A program made the position numbers and the translations under genes. From assembly GCF_900324465.2 (NCBI RefSeq), contig NC_046618.1:12893063-12957062 (forward strand): DNA of 64,000 bases. The letters are read 5' to 3'. Every line of letters begins with the position of its first letter. Within the stretch, counting starts at the first letter, position 1. This document shows positions 22,319 through 37,734 of this stretch, piece after piece. The DNA is from Anabas testudineus. Lineage: Eukaryota; Chordata; Actinopteri; Anabantiformes; Anabantidae. The notes beneath the pieces are model-generated. The model ran no database searches. It saw only the letters and a list, made by a program, of their open reading frames with translations, and had not been told where the DNA came from.

Positions 22319-24217
22319 GTCAGTCCTCCGACTTGTTTACAGCTCCAACCTTCAGCATCCCTCTGTCCCCTGACACTCAGAGGAAACTCACACTTGTTGT
22401 GTAAATGATGGACTTTGAACAAGTCAGCCGAACAGCGTGGGAACATGGAGGCTGACTTGTTCCAGTTTGTTGACAGTTGAACGTCCGCACCAGTGTGCTG
22501 CGTTCAATGTACCCGAAGAAACTCGTTTATATAACTTTCATATGTAATAAAGCGCAACTCGAGAACTTGTTCATATTAGATTATAAATAAACTTGTATCC
22601 GGGAGACTGATGCCTGGTTTGGTAACTTCAAGAACAAACGATGGAGACGTCAGATTAGAGTGGAATTGAAATTGAAAAATAACAACAATAAAAAAATAGT
22701 CATTATTAACAGTGTATTGATTTGATTGTCAGATTTCGTAACCTTATATTAGCAGATGTTCGTCATCTGGTTTGAATAAATATTTACAATCGCTCCTGAA
22801 GGCAACAACCCTCCCTCCACGTTGACTCCATCTGCGCATGTCACCTTTAAGCTTTTAAAAAAATCACAACACTGTACTTTAAGTACTCATCATAAATCTC
22901 ATTTTAATAAAATGTTAGTAGTATATTAATAGAAAAATGTGAATTATTATTTTATTTTATTTTGTAATTTTAATTTACTTTATTATAAGCTTTAAATATA
23001 TGGGTAATCCTACCTTCTAGAAAGAATAGCTTTACCCTTATTACATATGCTTCATGATTATTGAAAGAAATTGGGGGAGAAAAACGAATTATTTTAGTTT
23101 CTCCTTGCTGTATAGGAACGTCAATACTGATAAATTAGATCTGAACATGATTAAATCACACAATGGTACATTAAATCAAACATTTATTGTTCATTTGTTT
23201 TGTTTACATTTACCACCGTTATCTTTACTAAAATATATTAATAGATCTGACTGTATAAAGACATTTTGTACAGAGGAGAGGACAGAACATAAAAAGATGC
23301 ATTTTAAGACCCTGTAAGAAAAGCTCCCAGAGGCAAAGACTTTAACACCTTCATATTGTACATTAACTAACCCTAAATCTTTGTATTCAGCCTAAAAGAA
23401 ACATTTGATAATTAAGGACACCAACATCCAATATTTGTGTGCAAGCATTACATCTAGTCAGCTTTAACATGTACCCAGGTTCTCTTCTAAGAAAGGAACA
23501 TTCAGGAAATGAGTGTAGATATGGATTATATGTGGTGCTAGTTGCACACTACTATACAGACAGTATGTCTTTACAGGATTATTAACGCAGTAAGTTCAAG
23601 GTCCATTAAGTTCAAGGCATGAGACAATCTTGTACTGTTAAGAAAGAAAGGTGCTTTGCACATAAGAGGAACACTGTCCATCATGAAGGCAAACCTAGAG
23701 GTATGTATAACTTTTTCAGCAACATGGATGCACATTCCCCATTTTCCTCTACCAATCACCACAACATAAATAGTATAGGCTACATTAAAAAAAAAACTTG
23801 CTCTGTAATGAATGTCCAAAACAGTGTGCAAAACGTTGTCCAAAGTGTGATCAAAACTACCGATAAGTAAAAGATATAGTGTTGATGTCAGTTCAATATC
23901 AAGATTTGTCCACTAAAAGCAACAATGGTGCTCAATCATTTTTATAATGCAGAAAAAAATCCTTTAAACAGCAAAAAAGGTGTAATAGTAACTTTTTTGT
24001 TCTAGATGACAGGCACTAAAATAAAAAGTGTTCTGCCTTGAATGCCTGCTTGTGAAGGGTGAAAACAGTATATCAGTGATCAAAGGTAAACAAAATTAAA
24101 TCAGGCTTCTGGTCCATTTTGGCAAAAAATAAGAAAAAGATAACACAAAGATAGATGAAAAGAAAACTATGAGATGCAGGATGAGGCAGAGGATTGTCAG
24201 CATGAAACTTGATGGAA
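22319..24217. other. RILPL1 promoter side and HIP1R 3' flank
   Basis: The first 250 bases upstream of RILPL1 are GC-rich and likely hold its promoter. From about 22650 to 24217 the sequence is AT-rich without convincing exons. On the minus strand several AATAAA signals, for example near 23176, could end the HIP1R transcript. Confidence 0.5.
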
Positions 24218-24369
24218 CTACATGTTCACAAAAAGTTGATCTTTCTCTGGCCGATCCAAACATCCTTTAGTGAAGTTTTTTTCCTCTTCTGCCAAGGCAT
24301 TACTTAAACTGCAACCTACAGAAGACAGGAGAAAACACAAGATTAAACACTACTGTTGCATCTTATTTT

Positions 24370-24425
24370 CTCCTAAGATAAAATAATAAGATAAACTTTA
24401 TTAATCACCAAAGGGAAATTCAGGA
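24370..24425 (-). mobile_element. Short LINE 3' tail fragment
   Basis: On the minus strand this reads CTGAATTTCCCTTTGGTGAT, then TAATAAAGTTTATC and an ATCTTATT-like end, the usual 3' terminus of fish L2/Rex-type LINEs. It lies just beyond the HIP1R stop codon, or inside a last intron if the alternative terminal exon is used. Confidence 0.55.
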
Positions 24426-24456
24426 TAGATAATATACAACACACAGCCTTTTTTCT

Positions 24457-27400
24457 TCACAGCCTTCTTGCTGTAGTTTTGGGAGGGATGTTGGGTTTCT
24501 GAGCCAGCGCAGGTTTCTTCATGAGAGCAGGTTTGGTGGGTTTTGGTGACAAAGAGAAAGGATTGGCCTGCAAAGAGGTTTCGCCATTTCCCTCAGAAAC
24601 CTCGTTTAGAGGAACTCCAGCCAGGTCGTAGTGCTTCTTCCTCAGCTCACCCAAACGCAGTCGCTCGTTTTCCAACTGACTTTCTAATTCCAGCACTTTC
24701 ACCTGAGGGATAGGGATTAAACAGGTGGGTATCGACACTCAACAGAGCTGGCAGGAAGTTTATTCATGTAAAAGCAGGAAATAAAACTGTGTCATTTCAA
24801 AATAGCATAGACATTAACCTGTTGGTCAACTGAGATCAGAGAGACATGCCGTAGCTTACCTGTGACTCCATTTCTTCCTTTCTCAATTTGATGAGGGACA
24901 TCCCAGAGAAGTCCATGGTATCTGCACCAGAAATGTGTTTGTATGAGACAGAATTATTAAAAATGTCGACATTTGTCAGGTGCACAGATCAAACTGGACG
25001 AACCTTTTTCCTCCAGGTGCTCCTGGCCTGTCTTCGTTGAGGCCACCACATTAGCTGCCATTTCATTCACGTGGCGAGAAGCCTGCTGAAGAGCCGACAG
25101 CTTCTTGCTGTTGCGGTCAGCCTTAACCTGATTAGGGAGAAAGGAAAGCACTTAAGTGAGACCAGATCACACAATGAAGACACAACACGAACAAACCCAG
25201 TCACAGGAGCCAGTTGATGAGTTGATTTACTATTTTAATGCGCTGAACAAGAGTTATAACATACTGCTCCGAAGTTCTATCTCAACAAAACGGTGCCATC
25301 TCCAAACATGTTCACTGTTTGTTTGTTCACTGTATAAAAATAAAGCCGACTATTACCTTTGAGGCTGCGACCAGCTGTGCTGTGCTAGCAGCAATCTCGT
25401 GAGAGCAGACAATCAGCTCCTCGTATTTCCCTGTGTGGAGCACCACCTTATCAGCAGACTCTCTGTGACAACACAGGAATAGACAGTACCACTTATTGTA
25501 TTAATTAAAACTATGAATGTTACACTCATTATTAATTATTGTTTAATGAACTTTTAAAACCTCCAGGCATCATGTCATCGAGTGTCATTTAATGTGCTAC
25601 AAACAACTTTAATCATTGTTAGGCTTGTTTTTTGTCATGAATGCAATTACTCTAAAAGTCATGACTCATGACTATTATCTTTGAAAACTATTAAGGCCAT
25701 CATCCACATGTTTCGCAGGGTTCCTGGGGAGAATATACTGTGGCTGCAATAACACGGTTGCTGTCTGAGCACTAGGTCTTTGCAGCAACAGTTCACTTTA
25801 AAATAAATCGTGTGCTCGTGTGCAGCCTACTTATTTGTAACACATAGAAACAACCATGGTTAAAATATAAAATACATTCAATACCACTGTGTATAAGAAC
25901 ATAAACTGACGTGTCCAGTAGTGACAACTTACACCATCTCTGTGGCTCCCCATCCCACAGCCTTGGCAGCAGAGATGAGTCCCTCGGTCCAGCGAGAGTT
26001 TCTGGCATAGAACTCTTTAATGGTAGCTGCGCCCTTAACGAGCAAAACACATCACTGTTAGCTGTTTTAATGAATGAAACAGATCATCTCACTCTGATTT
26101 CAGAAACAAAATATGTTAGATTCAAAATTACAACAGCGTGACTCACCCTCCCACCCTCGACAATCTCCTTTTGCAAGTCTGTAGATGCTACAACAAGCAT
26201 GCGGATGGCCTACAGGAGAGTGAATGATGAAGAATAAAATGACAAATAATAATAATAAACAAAAAATACGTTCACTTTAAATTAATATAGGACACTAATG
26301 AAAACTGAAGGGTAGTCTACATTAGCCCAGAATATATATAAGTGGAAAGACATTAAACTACTGTACCTTCATCAGGTCTGTGCAGCTGAAGAGGATTCTG
26401 TAAGTGAGAAATAGAGAGTTAAAATTACATTTCCACATGTATGATTTTCCCCTTCAATGAATATTATCAGAGAAGGTGAAGGACGACAGGAAAGAATGGA
26501 TTGTAGGAAATGTTTCATTTTGATAATGTGCTCACACAAGTCAAGATTTCAAAATCTGCACAGTTAGACTTTCACAGTGACAGTGCAGTTTTCATTAAAT
26601 GTTCATAGAAAATGTATTTTATTATTAGTTGGATTTTAACAGGGTGAGAAACAAAGTCACAGAAAAAAAGCCAACCTTTCATTGACCTCCAGTTTAACTC
26701 CTGTTGTGTCCTTTCGCGTTTGGTTCATCATTTCCTAAGGAAAAAAAAACAGAAGACATTTATGAGCTACTAAATATAGATACACTGAACAGAAATAGAT
26801 TTCTTTTCATTACATATATAGATTTAATACATCCTAAAGTAATATTTACGTCAATCCTGCGGACTGCCTCCTCAATAGCTGCTGATGTTGCTGCCATTTC
26901 TCTATCGACCAGATCTCCCAGCTCTTCCTGACGGACGTCCATGCCTTTTGGCCGCAGCTCCTGGATACAGTAAGTGGAAAAATGATTAGTCAAGAGATTT
27001 TTTTCTGTAAGGTAAAAAACTTAAACTTCCAGTGAAATCAAGTCAAAGAAAAACACATTCCCGCTTTAAATTAATGTGGGACTAATGTGGTAGGGACGTT
27101 TAAAGAAAAGAAAAACTAAATGAACCAAATGATGCAGCATCAGTCTCTCTGGTTGCCATAAACCTACATTTATCTACTGCACACTGTGACAAAAAAGTGG
27201 AAACATCAGCAGCATAATTCTATATATGTGCATCTCGAACTGTTTACCAGTATATTCAAGTATATTCATTGTATAAACAGCCACACAGAAATGTGTTTAT
27301 CCTCACCTGCCCCAAGTTCAGGATCTTTTGAATGATTATGCGAATGGAAGCTGGGTCTGCCCTCTGGAGAGTGATCTTGGATTTCAGGTCACTCAAGTAT

Positions 27401-30400
27401 TTAATACTCTGAGTGGCACAGCTCCTGCAGTTGTCTGTCAGTCCTGCAGGGTGTGTGAGATCAGAAATCAACCAGCAGCCATACAAACTCTTTAGATTTG
27501 CCTTCACATATGGATGTACGGTTATTAAAATTAATATGAAAATGATCATGAGAAGTCCTGTCAAGAGACTATTCAGAGATAGTTCTTACGGTCTGCATGG
27601 TCAGTGGGTGCCATGTGTGCAGTGGCGCTGCCGTTGATAATTGTATCTGCAGCCAAGTGGGAGAACTGGGTCAGAGCCCTCAGCAGCGCTCCTGCATCTG
27701 GTTACAAGAGCATACAGTAGGAGGACAATATGCCACATTAACAAACATTACAAACCAACCACACAGTGTCATGAGGTTAACAGTCAGAACAGGAGCAGGG
27801 AAAACGTACCCCCCATGTTACTCAGATAATCTGCGTGGCCCTTTTTCACATTCTCAATGGAGCTCAGTGCAGCTTCTGCCCGACTTACAAGGTAATCTGT
27901 GTTTGGAGGACAAACAGAAGATTAAAAATAAAACGTTAAAAACGAGCAGATTTCAGAAAAGATAATGTACTGTGGTCAACCAGCTGAGGTCATGGTCTTT
28001 GTAACACTCCATTTGGCTTTTTTACTTATTTAATTTTCACATTTTAATTTTGAACCTGTTTAGTCCATCTCTGTTGTGACATAATAGTGGAGGGGTCTGA
28101 CCTGGAGAGCTAGTGCAGCGTATATGGAGGGGATCATCCAGCTTAGCAACGGCGTCTTGGATGATCTTCTCAGCTTCTGCGACAGTACCCTGCAGCAAAA
28201 CAAACTGTTCCTCCAGAAGCTTCTGCTTCAGCTGTTCCTCCTGACTCGCCTGCATGCATACACAGAAACATACACATAAAAAAAACATATGTATGTGTTT
28301 TGTTTTTTTATTATATTTATGACAACATCTCAAGTATTTCATTATCATTATTATTCTGCCTGTCACTGGTCACTCACTTTCCCAAATAAATGTCATCGTC
28401 TTGTTTGGGTGCAGTGACTTTAGTACAGAGCAGGGAAACCAGTTTTGATGCATATGTCAATCCTGCTTTAGTCTGTCGTTCAATTCATATTGACAAGACT
28501 CAAAGAAAACTTTTTCTTGAAAATACTTTATTTAAGGGAGGTCATTGGGTGCTAACAAAGTTATTTAGTTCTCTGTTAATGTGCTACTGAGCCTGATTAA
28601 TCGGTGAAGTCATTATCTTAAGTATTTAGCTCCAGACCCCAAGTCTCCCAGTGTAATGTGCTATGGTATAACCAGCTCTTTATAAAATAAGTACTTGTGT
28701 GCTTCTTCTTTAGGAAACAGCTCTAAAATACTGCTGAGTACAGTGTCATTTTATGTACTGAGTGCAGACCAGTCTGCTGTTCACACTGCTGAGCTGTGCT
28801 CTGCTCTCTGACTGACCTTCTCCCGCAGTTTGCCCTGCAGCTCTCCCAGCTCCCTGCTGTTCCTGTCGCGCTCCTGCTGAAGTGACGACTGCTGCACCTG
28901 TGCAGCCTGCCGCAGCGACGACAGCTCCGCCTCTTTCTCACTCACAGATCGCATTACACGCTCCTTCTCTGCCTGCAGAGCTGTCATTGAACTTTTCATT
29001 TGCTCTGACGTCTGGCAAAAAGAGAGCGACAACAGAAGCCATAGGAGGCAGATGGCAGCAAGTGTCAGAAGGAATGCCCATCCAGAAATGTGTGAAGGCC
29101 TTTAGGCCTCCGTACACTGATAATAACTCTGAATACTAAATTATGAATTAGTTTACCATCATCAAGGTTGTCGCTGAATTATAAGTCTACAGGTGACCAC
29201 TCACCATCTCGCTGCTCTTCAGAGTCGCCTTCATGCGCACCACTTCTGCCATCTTCTCCTCCAGCTCTCTCTTCAGCTTCTCCATCTCAAACTTCTGCTC
29301 CTCCAGCTACAGTGACAATAAAGCATCATCAGTCACATACATATAGACTGGGCACGTCCTCCAAGCAAAACAACACGCCACCAACCTTTATATCTGCTTC
29401 CTGTTTAATCCTATCAACCTCAAACGACAGCTGCAGCTTGGTCCTCTCCACTTCTTCCTGGGTCTGCTGGGTTGCCGACAGCATCTTCACAGTGTCTGCA
29501 CTCTGTCAGCAAATTAACGCATTTTGTGTTACCACACACAGGGAGGTGCTGACATCTAATTTAAAACAAACATCTCAGGAGTGATCTGGAGTATGTCTGT
29601 ACCTTTCGAAGTAGTTCAGCGTGGCTGGCCACCAGCTCTGTATGTTTCTCCTTCAGCTTATTATACCGCTGCTCAGTGGCCTGTGCTTTTTCTGCACAGA
29701 GAAGAGAGAAGGCCGTGTGATCTTACTGACTTGATCATGATCATATCTGTGTGTTTAAATGAGAGTATTAATTGGTTATCTTACTCTCTGCCTCAAAGAA
29801 GGTGGTTTGTAAGCCCTCGTGTTCTGCATTTCGGCGACGGGTGGCCTCCAGCTCCATGCGCAACTGCTCATTTTCCACAAGAGCGCGCTGCTTCTGTGCA
29901 CGCTGTTCTTCTAGCTCTGCCTCCAAACTGTTGATTTGGGACTTAAGCTGGGTTATGTAGCGCTGAGCCTTCAGGAGGAGAAAAGAGAAATCTGCATTTC
30001 AGGAAAGGGCTACTAGTGTTGACACAAATCCGGTTTGTTCCGTGTTCAACATAACAATCTTAACATTGTCAATCCACAAGATGAATTTATTCTAACACAC
30101 ACACACCTCCACATCTTAATTCATGGCACAAACATTGCAGGACACCTGCCATGCGAAGGAATATGTAAATACATTTAAAAAACTGCAAGTTAGATTTATA
30201 TCTATGACGTAAAAAATCTCAACTCATGTCACCTCTCATTCACAGGCTAGTTGCCAAATTCCACATGGCAGTAGCAGTATTTGCATCTGCCAAACACATG
30301 ACTCAGATTCCTTTTCACATAGATAATGTAGTGACTGTAGGAAACTAACTAAAAGCCGCTGAGAAGCTGAGGTTGAGCCTTGTTTGTCTGACGCACTGAA

Positions 30401-33400
30401 CAAAAAACAGAGAACGATTTATGACTTTTAATCACAAACAAAAGATCCACTTGTAACATATAGAAAAATAAAACATAGCTTTTAAGGCAAGCAGTGAGGA
30501 AATGAAGGGAATAGATAAATCAAAGAGAGCAGGTGCATCTATAAACCATAATTACTTCTGCCTATACTCGTGTGACTTAATCAACATGGTTACAAAGTAA
30601 TAATAATGAAATATAAATAACAATAATACCCTGTAAATAATAATATTCTTGCCCTCTATGACACACACACACACATGCAAAGCATTGTAAGACTGAAGCA
30701 ACAGGTTATTCTGTCCAAACTGTACCCACCTCTGCTTTTACTCTCTCCAGCTCTGCTCGCAACAACTCCAGGTCCTGCTTCAAGCTCTCAATCTGGAGAT
30801 CTCTGTCACAAAAGGAAATCTACAGTCACAGTGTGCTGCACAGACAATATGCTGAAACTAAACAATCAACCATTACACTGTAGCTCACCTCTCATCAAAG
30901 CCTCCATTTGGAGGTCCAAATGTCTGATCAAATATGTCAGGTTGCTAGTGAAAATACAGAAATTAATAAACATAACAAAACGCATACACAACACCATGAC
31001 TTTCTCTATATATTGCTGTGCTATACCTGCGGCTGTGTCCGTAAACTGGATGCTGACGTGTCGCTGACCTCAATGAGTGGCTCGGGGTCGTCGTCGTCGT
31101 CTTGCTCTGGCTCGTCCTCATCGGGGATGACCACCACTGGCTTCACATGTTTGGCCAGTGAGGCAGCGTGCAGGAAGTTAGGTGGAGACTGAAAAGAAAA
31201 AGGGAAGGTATAGGTTAAACATGTAACAGTATTTTACCACATTTGAGCAAAATTAGCAATTATCAAGATCCAAATTTTCATGGGAAAAATCAATATAGCA
31301 AAGCTCTCTGCATTAGTAATAGGTAGAAGTGGGTTTATGATGAAGTCATTCCACCTCGCTCCATCACTCTGTGCTCTTACATCAGGCAGTCTGGGGATCT
31401 GGATAAGCCTCTTGAAGTACATCATGTCTCTAGCTTTATTGAAGAAGGTCTTGAGGCTGTAGGACAAAGGAAAACAAGTAAAGCTAACTCTCAAAAGACA
31501 CATGAAACAGGACACATAAACTAAATAAAGACTATTGGACACAAATCTAAAAGCACAGTTTCCCCCAACCCTGCACACTCATCTCTAACAGTGACATTAA
31601 CTGACAAACCACAAAAGGATGGGGGATGGAAAGCAGTGATGGGCACATTTGCATCTGTTCAAAGTGTTGCGGTGACTGAGTAGGGAGAGATTATGTTGCT
31701 GACTTCCTTTGATAAAAAAAAACCCCATTGTGATTCAGTCACTCTCATTTAGTCGTAGCCTGAGGCCTTGAACAGCCTACCTGTGGAACTGATCGTGGAA
31801 ACGTTCGCGGTGTCCTTGTAAGGTGTCAGCAGGGAGACCTGAAATTCATAACAAGATCCAATTGGTCCCTTTTGGGAAATACTTTACTTTAAATGAAGTA
31901 CAGTGTTATTTCAATTACTTTGAATCATCTGATAGTGACAATAGCAGTTCTTACAGGCATGCAGCTTGAACAGCAGCTTGACTGTAAAGTGGTATAGGGG
32001 GCTACAGTCCTGGATTACTTGGATGAGTGGAGCCAGGCGACACTGTCCTGATGTGAGACTGGAGACGGCGATGGATGTATTGAGCTGTCGGATCACTAGG
32101 ATAGAGACCAGAGATGGCAGTGTAACCTACACGTTAGTATCTCTGAAGTTGATCACTAAACATTTACATGGGTGCTGGAGGTGAGGTATTTCAAAAAATG
32201 CCTCTTGACATCAGGTGATGCATACATACGCTGTTCTTTCCCCCATTCTGTAAATCCCTCTAATGATAGATGTGTGTCTGGGTCTACTGTTGGTTAAATG
32301 AAGTGCAACAGCACAGACTTTCTTTAACAAGGAAACACTGGAGTGTTTTGTGCCAATGACTCCACAACACAGAGCTGAGACTGAAAATACATACTCTATG
32401 TGAGTACAACTGCAGAGTACAAGCACACTATGGTCACAGTGTAGCTGCAAAATTTGTTTACGGTGCTGAGACGTGTTCCTGGGCCCCCACCCTGCAGGCT
32501 GGGAAGGGTGGAGCATACCAGTAGAGATAAACTGAAGGAAATCAAGTTAATGTGCTCTAATTGCAGGCATTTCCTCATCAGTTAAAGCCAATTTTAGACA
32601 AAAATGAAGAGGACATAAGCTAAACCTAAACCAACTAAATGTAATCACTTTTTAAATAACAGAGGCCACAGTCTGTGTAGGAACAGGCTAAGAGCTGCTC
32701 ACAATAAGCCTTTACTGATATGCTCTTAGCTGTTGTGCATAAATAGATAATGTCAGCAAGCTGCAGCCCTCTCCTGTAGCTCAGGTTTCTCTTGTTTGGA
32801 AGAGGAAAGGTGGGAGGAGTTTTTCTTTTCACCTGTCTCGGCCAGCCTCAGCTCGGAATCCATGTAATCGAACACCTCCACTGTGAGCTGGAACCTACAG
32901 CAGAGAAATGGATATCTTTGTTAGACAGGAGAGGCCCCACGACGAAACAATGCTGATGAAACAGAAAGGCTGTTTGTGTGACAGCAGCAGTGTGGATGAT
33001 TGGTAAGGACTGGAATTTTAGACTAAACTAAAAGACATTAAAAACTCACACATTGTTAATGTCTGTTCCTGCAGTGCGCTCCAGAAGTTCATCCGAGGCC
33101 TCCAAGCTTGGTGGGATTTCTAAATGCTGGATTGATTTTATTCGTTTATTAGTGCCCGTTCCCACTCACAATGTAACATTTTGAACCATCCACTACATGT
33201 ATTTTGGTATCATATGTGTGAAATGTGACACATGCCCTTACCTTAACGTGAAATTCCATTTTTGTGCAGAGCAGCTTGGTATAAAGAGCCACCAGCTGCC
33301 CATATCTGTCATGTAGGTTGCTCTGAAAACCACAGGAGCAGACAAGCAATAAACAATCACAACAACAACAATACAAATAATCATTCAGGAAGTTGAAATA

Positions 33401-36400
33401 CATGGATATACTGCACGTGTGCAAAGCTTACCCACAGTTGACCAATTTCAACTAAAGAGCTGTGATGTCTCATGCAGTCTTGTAGAACCTGAAGAAGTGA
33501 CAGCTTGAATTGGATGAAAGCTATTTAAACACAGTCACACTGAATCTGATTCGAATCCCATTAAAGATTACATATTAAAATAATGCAAGGTTCCATAATG
33601 AGTGGTTTTCTAGGTTTCATCGCTTCACTGTGTAGAGGACTTACATTTTTGTGCCCGTCTCGAAGGACTTTGTGCAGTACATGGCAGAACTTCCAGCTGA
33701 GGATAGAGCTGCTGGCCAGAGGGAAACCTAGAGCATAGGACCAGAAGGTGAAGGCACCCTTCTCCCTGTGAGTCCCCAAGATGATTCCTGTTGAGGTCGT
33801 TGTTAAGGAAGCACAGGACGGCTGACTCAAACAACACTTGACTTTTTCTGCTGTTTAACAAGTTAGATTCAAATGAAAGTAACATATTCACCTCGACAGC
33901 TACAATATACAGAATAAAACATTACTTACAGATCTAAAGGAAACATAAAAACTCTGATGAAGATAGCTTGGAATGTTTTTTTTTTTTTGAAGGATACGTC
34001 GTGCATGTTTCTCCTTCACAGGCGTCTCTGTGGAGGTGATGGCTTTGCTGATGCTGCTCAGCTGGGAGGAAAAGAGAGGAGTTAGTCTTAGGTTGTGTAC
34101 AGCTCGCTTCTACACCCACAGAAACATAATTCGTAGAGCTCACAATAGACATGTCACATACAATAAGATATGAGTTAAACAAAGACCAGAAGTCAAATAG
34201 ATGATAACAGCTCTGGAATAATGAAGATACAATTACAGAAACAAGGACTCTGCACTATGTCACTCCAACTTTATGGTTAGTCTAGTTTCAACTAACCAAA
34301 AATGTGGTAATTCAGAGCCAAACGCAGATTTCCTCCTTTTTGAATAGGTGCAATTATAAGCTCAGTCTGGCTTGAGAACACAAAAGTAAACATGCACAGT
34401 GACTATACATATATTCCCTTTGTTTTTTCACTAATTCTATATCACTAACATATTGATGAGGATCTCTATCAAACCATGTTTTTCAATGTCCAGGGCTACT
34501 TAACAACTTTTTATTATTATTATTGTTCAACCTGTGAACAACACTAAATTGAATGTATGTTGTATTTAACTTTGTGTTTTGTTATCTATGGATCTCAGTT
34601 CAAACCCTAGATCAAAACATCTATAGTCATTTTACTGATGAGCCTGGAAGAGACTAAGAGTCACAAGGATCCACAGGAAGCACTGCAAGTCATTCTCCAA
34701 CCTGTCCAGCAAGTAAAACAAGTGTTGCTCAAAAAGAGCAGGAAGGGAGAGATGGAGAAACACACAGAAACAGGTTGGATCTCTGCGTCTCCATGGATAA
34801 TCACCCGTTTGACTGAAGCTTAGGTGCAGCACATCACGGCCACAAAACAAAACTAAATCTGCTTTGTATAGTCATGTTGCACTACAGTGCTCCTGCCATT
34901 GTCATCCACATTCTGTGCAAATAAAACAATGGCTTACAGCCTGAAAGGGACGTCCTCCAATTGGATGGTTTACCTCTTTGGCTGCCCTGCTAAAATGCTC
35001 TTGAGCATGACATTGAATCCACACATTAATTTTAATGCAGTATGAAAAATATTCTATCCATTGTTTCGTAGTAAATCATCACAACCATGAATGCATATTT
35101 CACAGTATCTAAATACAAAACTAACCATAGAATAAATAACAGATCCTGCAGGGATTCTTTGAAGATACTGACTGGAAGACTCTCTGTGAACCTCATGGTG
35201 TGGACATTAATGGACTGACAGACTGCAGACTGCTACTCATTAAATTAATGAGGTACAACAAGCCCTGGCTCACTCAAGACATCAAAGCCATTCTGAATGA
35301 CAATAGGCAGACATTCAGGTGAGATGACAGGAATGCAGAGAGAGGGTTTGGAGACTGCTGTCTGTCAGGATCAGGGAGGTGAAGGAGACTTACAGGAGGA
35401 AACTGGAACAAAGAGGGACATGAGGACCATCACTTGCTACAAGCACAGCAGCCAGGTGACTAAGAGGACTGTGGACCAGCCACCACCCACATGATGTCCA
35501 TCTAAGCAGATCAGGTGAGGACACAGCTGAACAGGCATCAAACCACAAAGGCTGCAGGGCCAGATGGAATCAGCCCAAGGGTGCTGTAGGGTCTGTATTC
35601 AGGATGGAGATGTCACAGAGTAGCAGGGGGTGGTGGACAGTTTTGTGGACTGGTGTGGACTCAACAACTTCCACTTAACATCAGTAAAACAAAGGGGCTA
35701 GTGATGGTCGTTTTTAAAGTACAAATACCTGGAAGTGTACTTGGACAACAAACTGGACTGGACTAAGAACTCAGCAGCACTGTACAAAGAGGCTCAGAGC
35801 CAGGTGTACTTTCTGAGGAGACTCAGGTCCTTCAACGTCTGCAGCACCATGCTGCGGATGTTCTACGAGTTTGTGGTTCCAGTGTCATCTTCTATGCTGT
35901 GGTCTGCTGGGGCTGCAACATGAAGGTGGCAGACACTAACAGACTGGACAAACTGATCAGGAGGGCTGGCTCTGTTCTGGGGGTGGAGCTGGACCCACTA
36001 CATGTTGCAACTAAGAGGAGGATGCTGTCCAAACTCCTCTCAGTCCTGAACAATCCCTCCTACCCACTGCACAGTGTGGGGCCTCGACAGAGGAGCAACT
36101 TCAACCAGAGACTCCACAGAACGCCACAGGAGATCCTTTCTACCTGAGGCCATCAATCTTTACAATTCCTCCCCCATCTGTAAGGGGACAGGGAACTGAC
36201 AATTTCTTGTCATATATCTGTCATCATTCTACCCTGAACTATAACTATTGACTTATTTACATCTATCTCACATATTCTGTATAGATACTGAGTTTTCTGT
36301 ATTTAAGTTATTCTGTATTTGTGTTAGTATGGATCCCTTCTGGTTGTGGTTCCCTTTCTTTATGTCTGAGTTGAGAGAATCTGTAATAAGGCAAAACAAC

Positions 36401-37693
36401 TTCCCTCTGGGATAAATAAAGTTTTTTTTAATCTTGAATAAAAATCAGACACGCCAGGCCATAATATTCTTTTGGGATCCTACAAAAGAGGTTGCTAACA
36501 AATTAAGATTACACGATGATCAAAGCTGTGGCTAGACAGCACAATTCCCTTGAACTACTGTGACACCGCCCATATCTAAATCTGGCTACAAAACGGTGTG
36601 GTGTAGCCCCGCCTTAAGTCACAATTTAGTGGTATGTTTTGTATGAGGGGAGTGTCCTGAAAAAGTGTTCCTTTACTAGAGAATAACTTAAGTCTACAAT
36701 CCTGTGTCACTCTGATGGGCTACAATCAACCAGACATGTTAGTCTTTTTTTTAAACCTGCAGGCAAAAACGTTTGCTGATACGGGACAGCTGTGCCCCAG
36801 ACGCTGAGTTGTGATTTTCTTTCTTATATTTGATGATGTGTTAAAACCCGGTCAATCTGTACAAAATAGATATAAATGTGACATAGGTAAAGCTAAAGTA
36901 TATATACTTGTTTATTATGCGCCCCATATCCTTTTAACACATCTAGGAAGGTTCATAGTATCTGTATGATACAGAGCATCACAGAAGACGCTAATCAAAG
37001 ATACAGTTCAAGCATTAAATGAGCAACATAATCATCTTCACATCTTTTCAATCACCCCGCATTTTCCTAATACATTAGCACATGGAAAATCCTTCCCTCA
37101 ACACAATCAGTCTCCCAATTAATCATGCTGCTTCTCCCCAGGAAAATCAAGACTGCTTCACACATCCACCAGGAAGGTACTTTTAACGACCCACTTTAAC
37201 GTGGGTAGACAGAGTTGTAAGAGGTCTGGCTATTGCCTCTACTGAAATGTGTATCTAACAAGCCTATTCAGGCCAGGTATAAAGTAAAACTAACTAGGAT
37301 AAATTTGAAGTCTTCTTCTAGGAGGCTACTAAGATGAGTAGTAAAAGGTTTTGACATAACAAGAAAGAAATCCAGTTGCAATGACTCAACTTAACGTCAC
37401 CTAGATGACTGAGAATCTGCACTAATAGCATTTCCCAAATTATCTTCCTGCATAAACAGGATGCTTAATCATAAACATTTAATCTTACTACTGTATGACA
37501 GCATTAGACCCTGGTCTACTGATGACACCCTCAACCACGAGCTTAGAAATCCATGTCACGTGGGTTAGGGTTAGGGTTTTGTTCCAAACATAATCACATA
37601 ACAGTAGTATCTACTTCTAATCCAACAAAACCGTACAAAAGCCTCTTTTATGGCCTCTCTCTTGATATTAGAAACTCGGGAGTCACCACCCCA

Positions 37694-37734
<41 letters not shown>

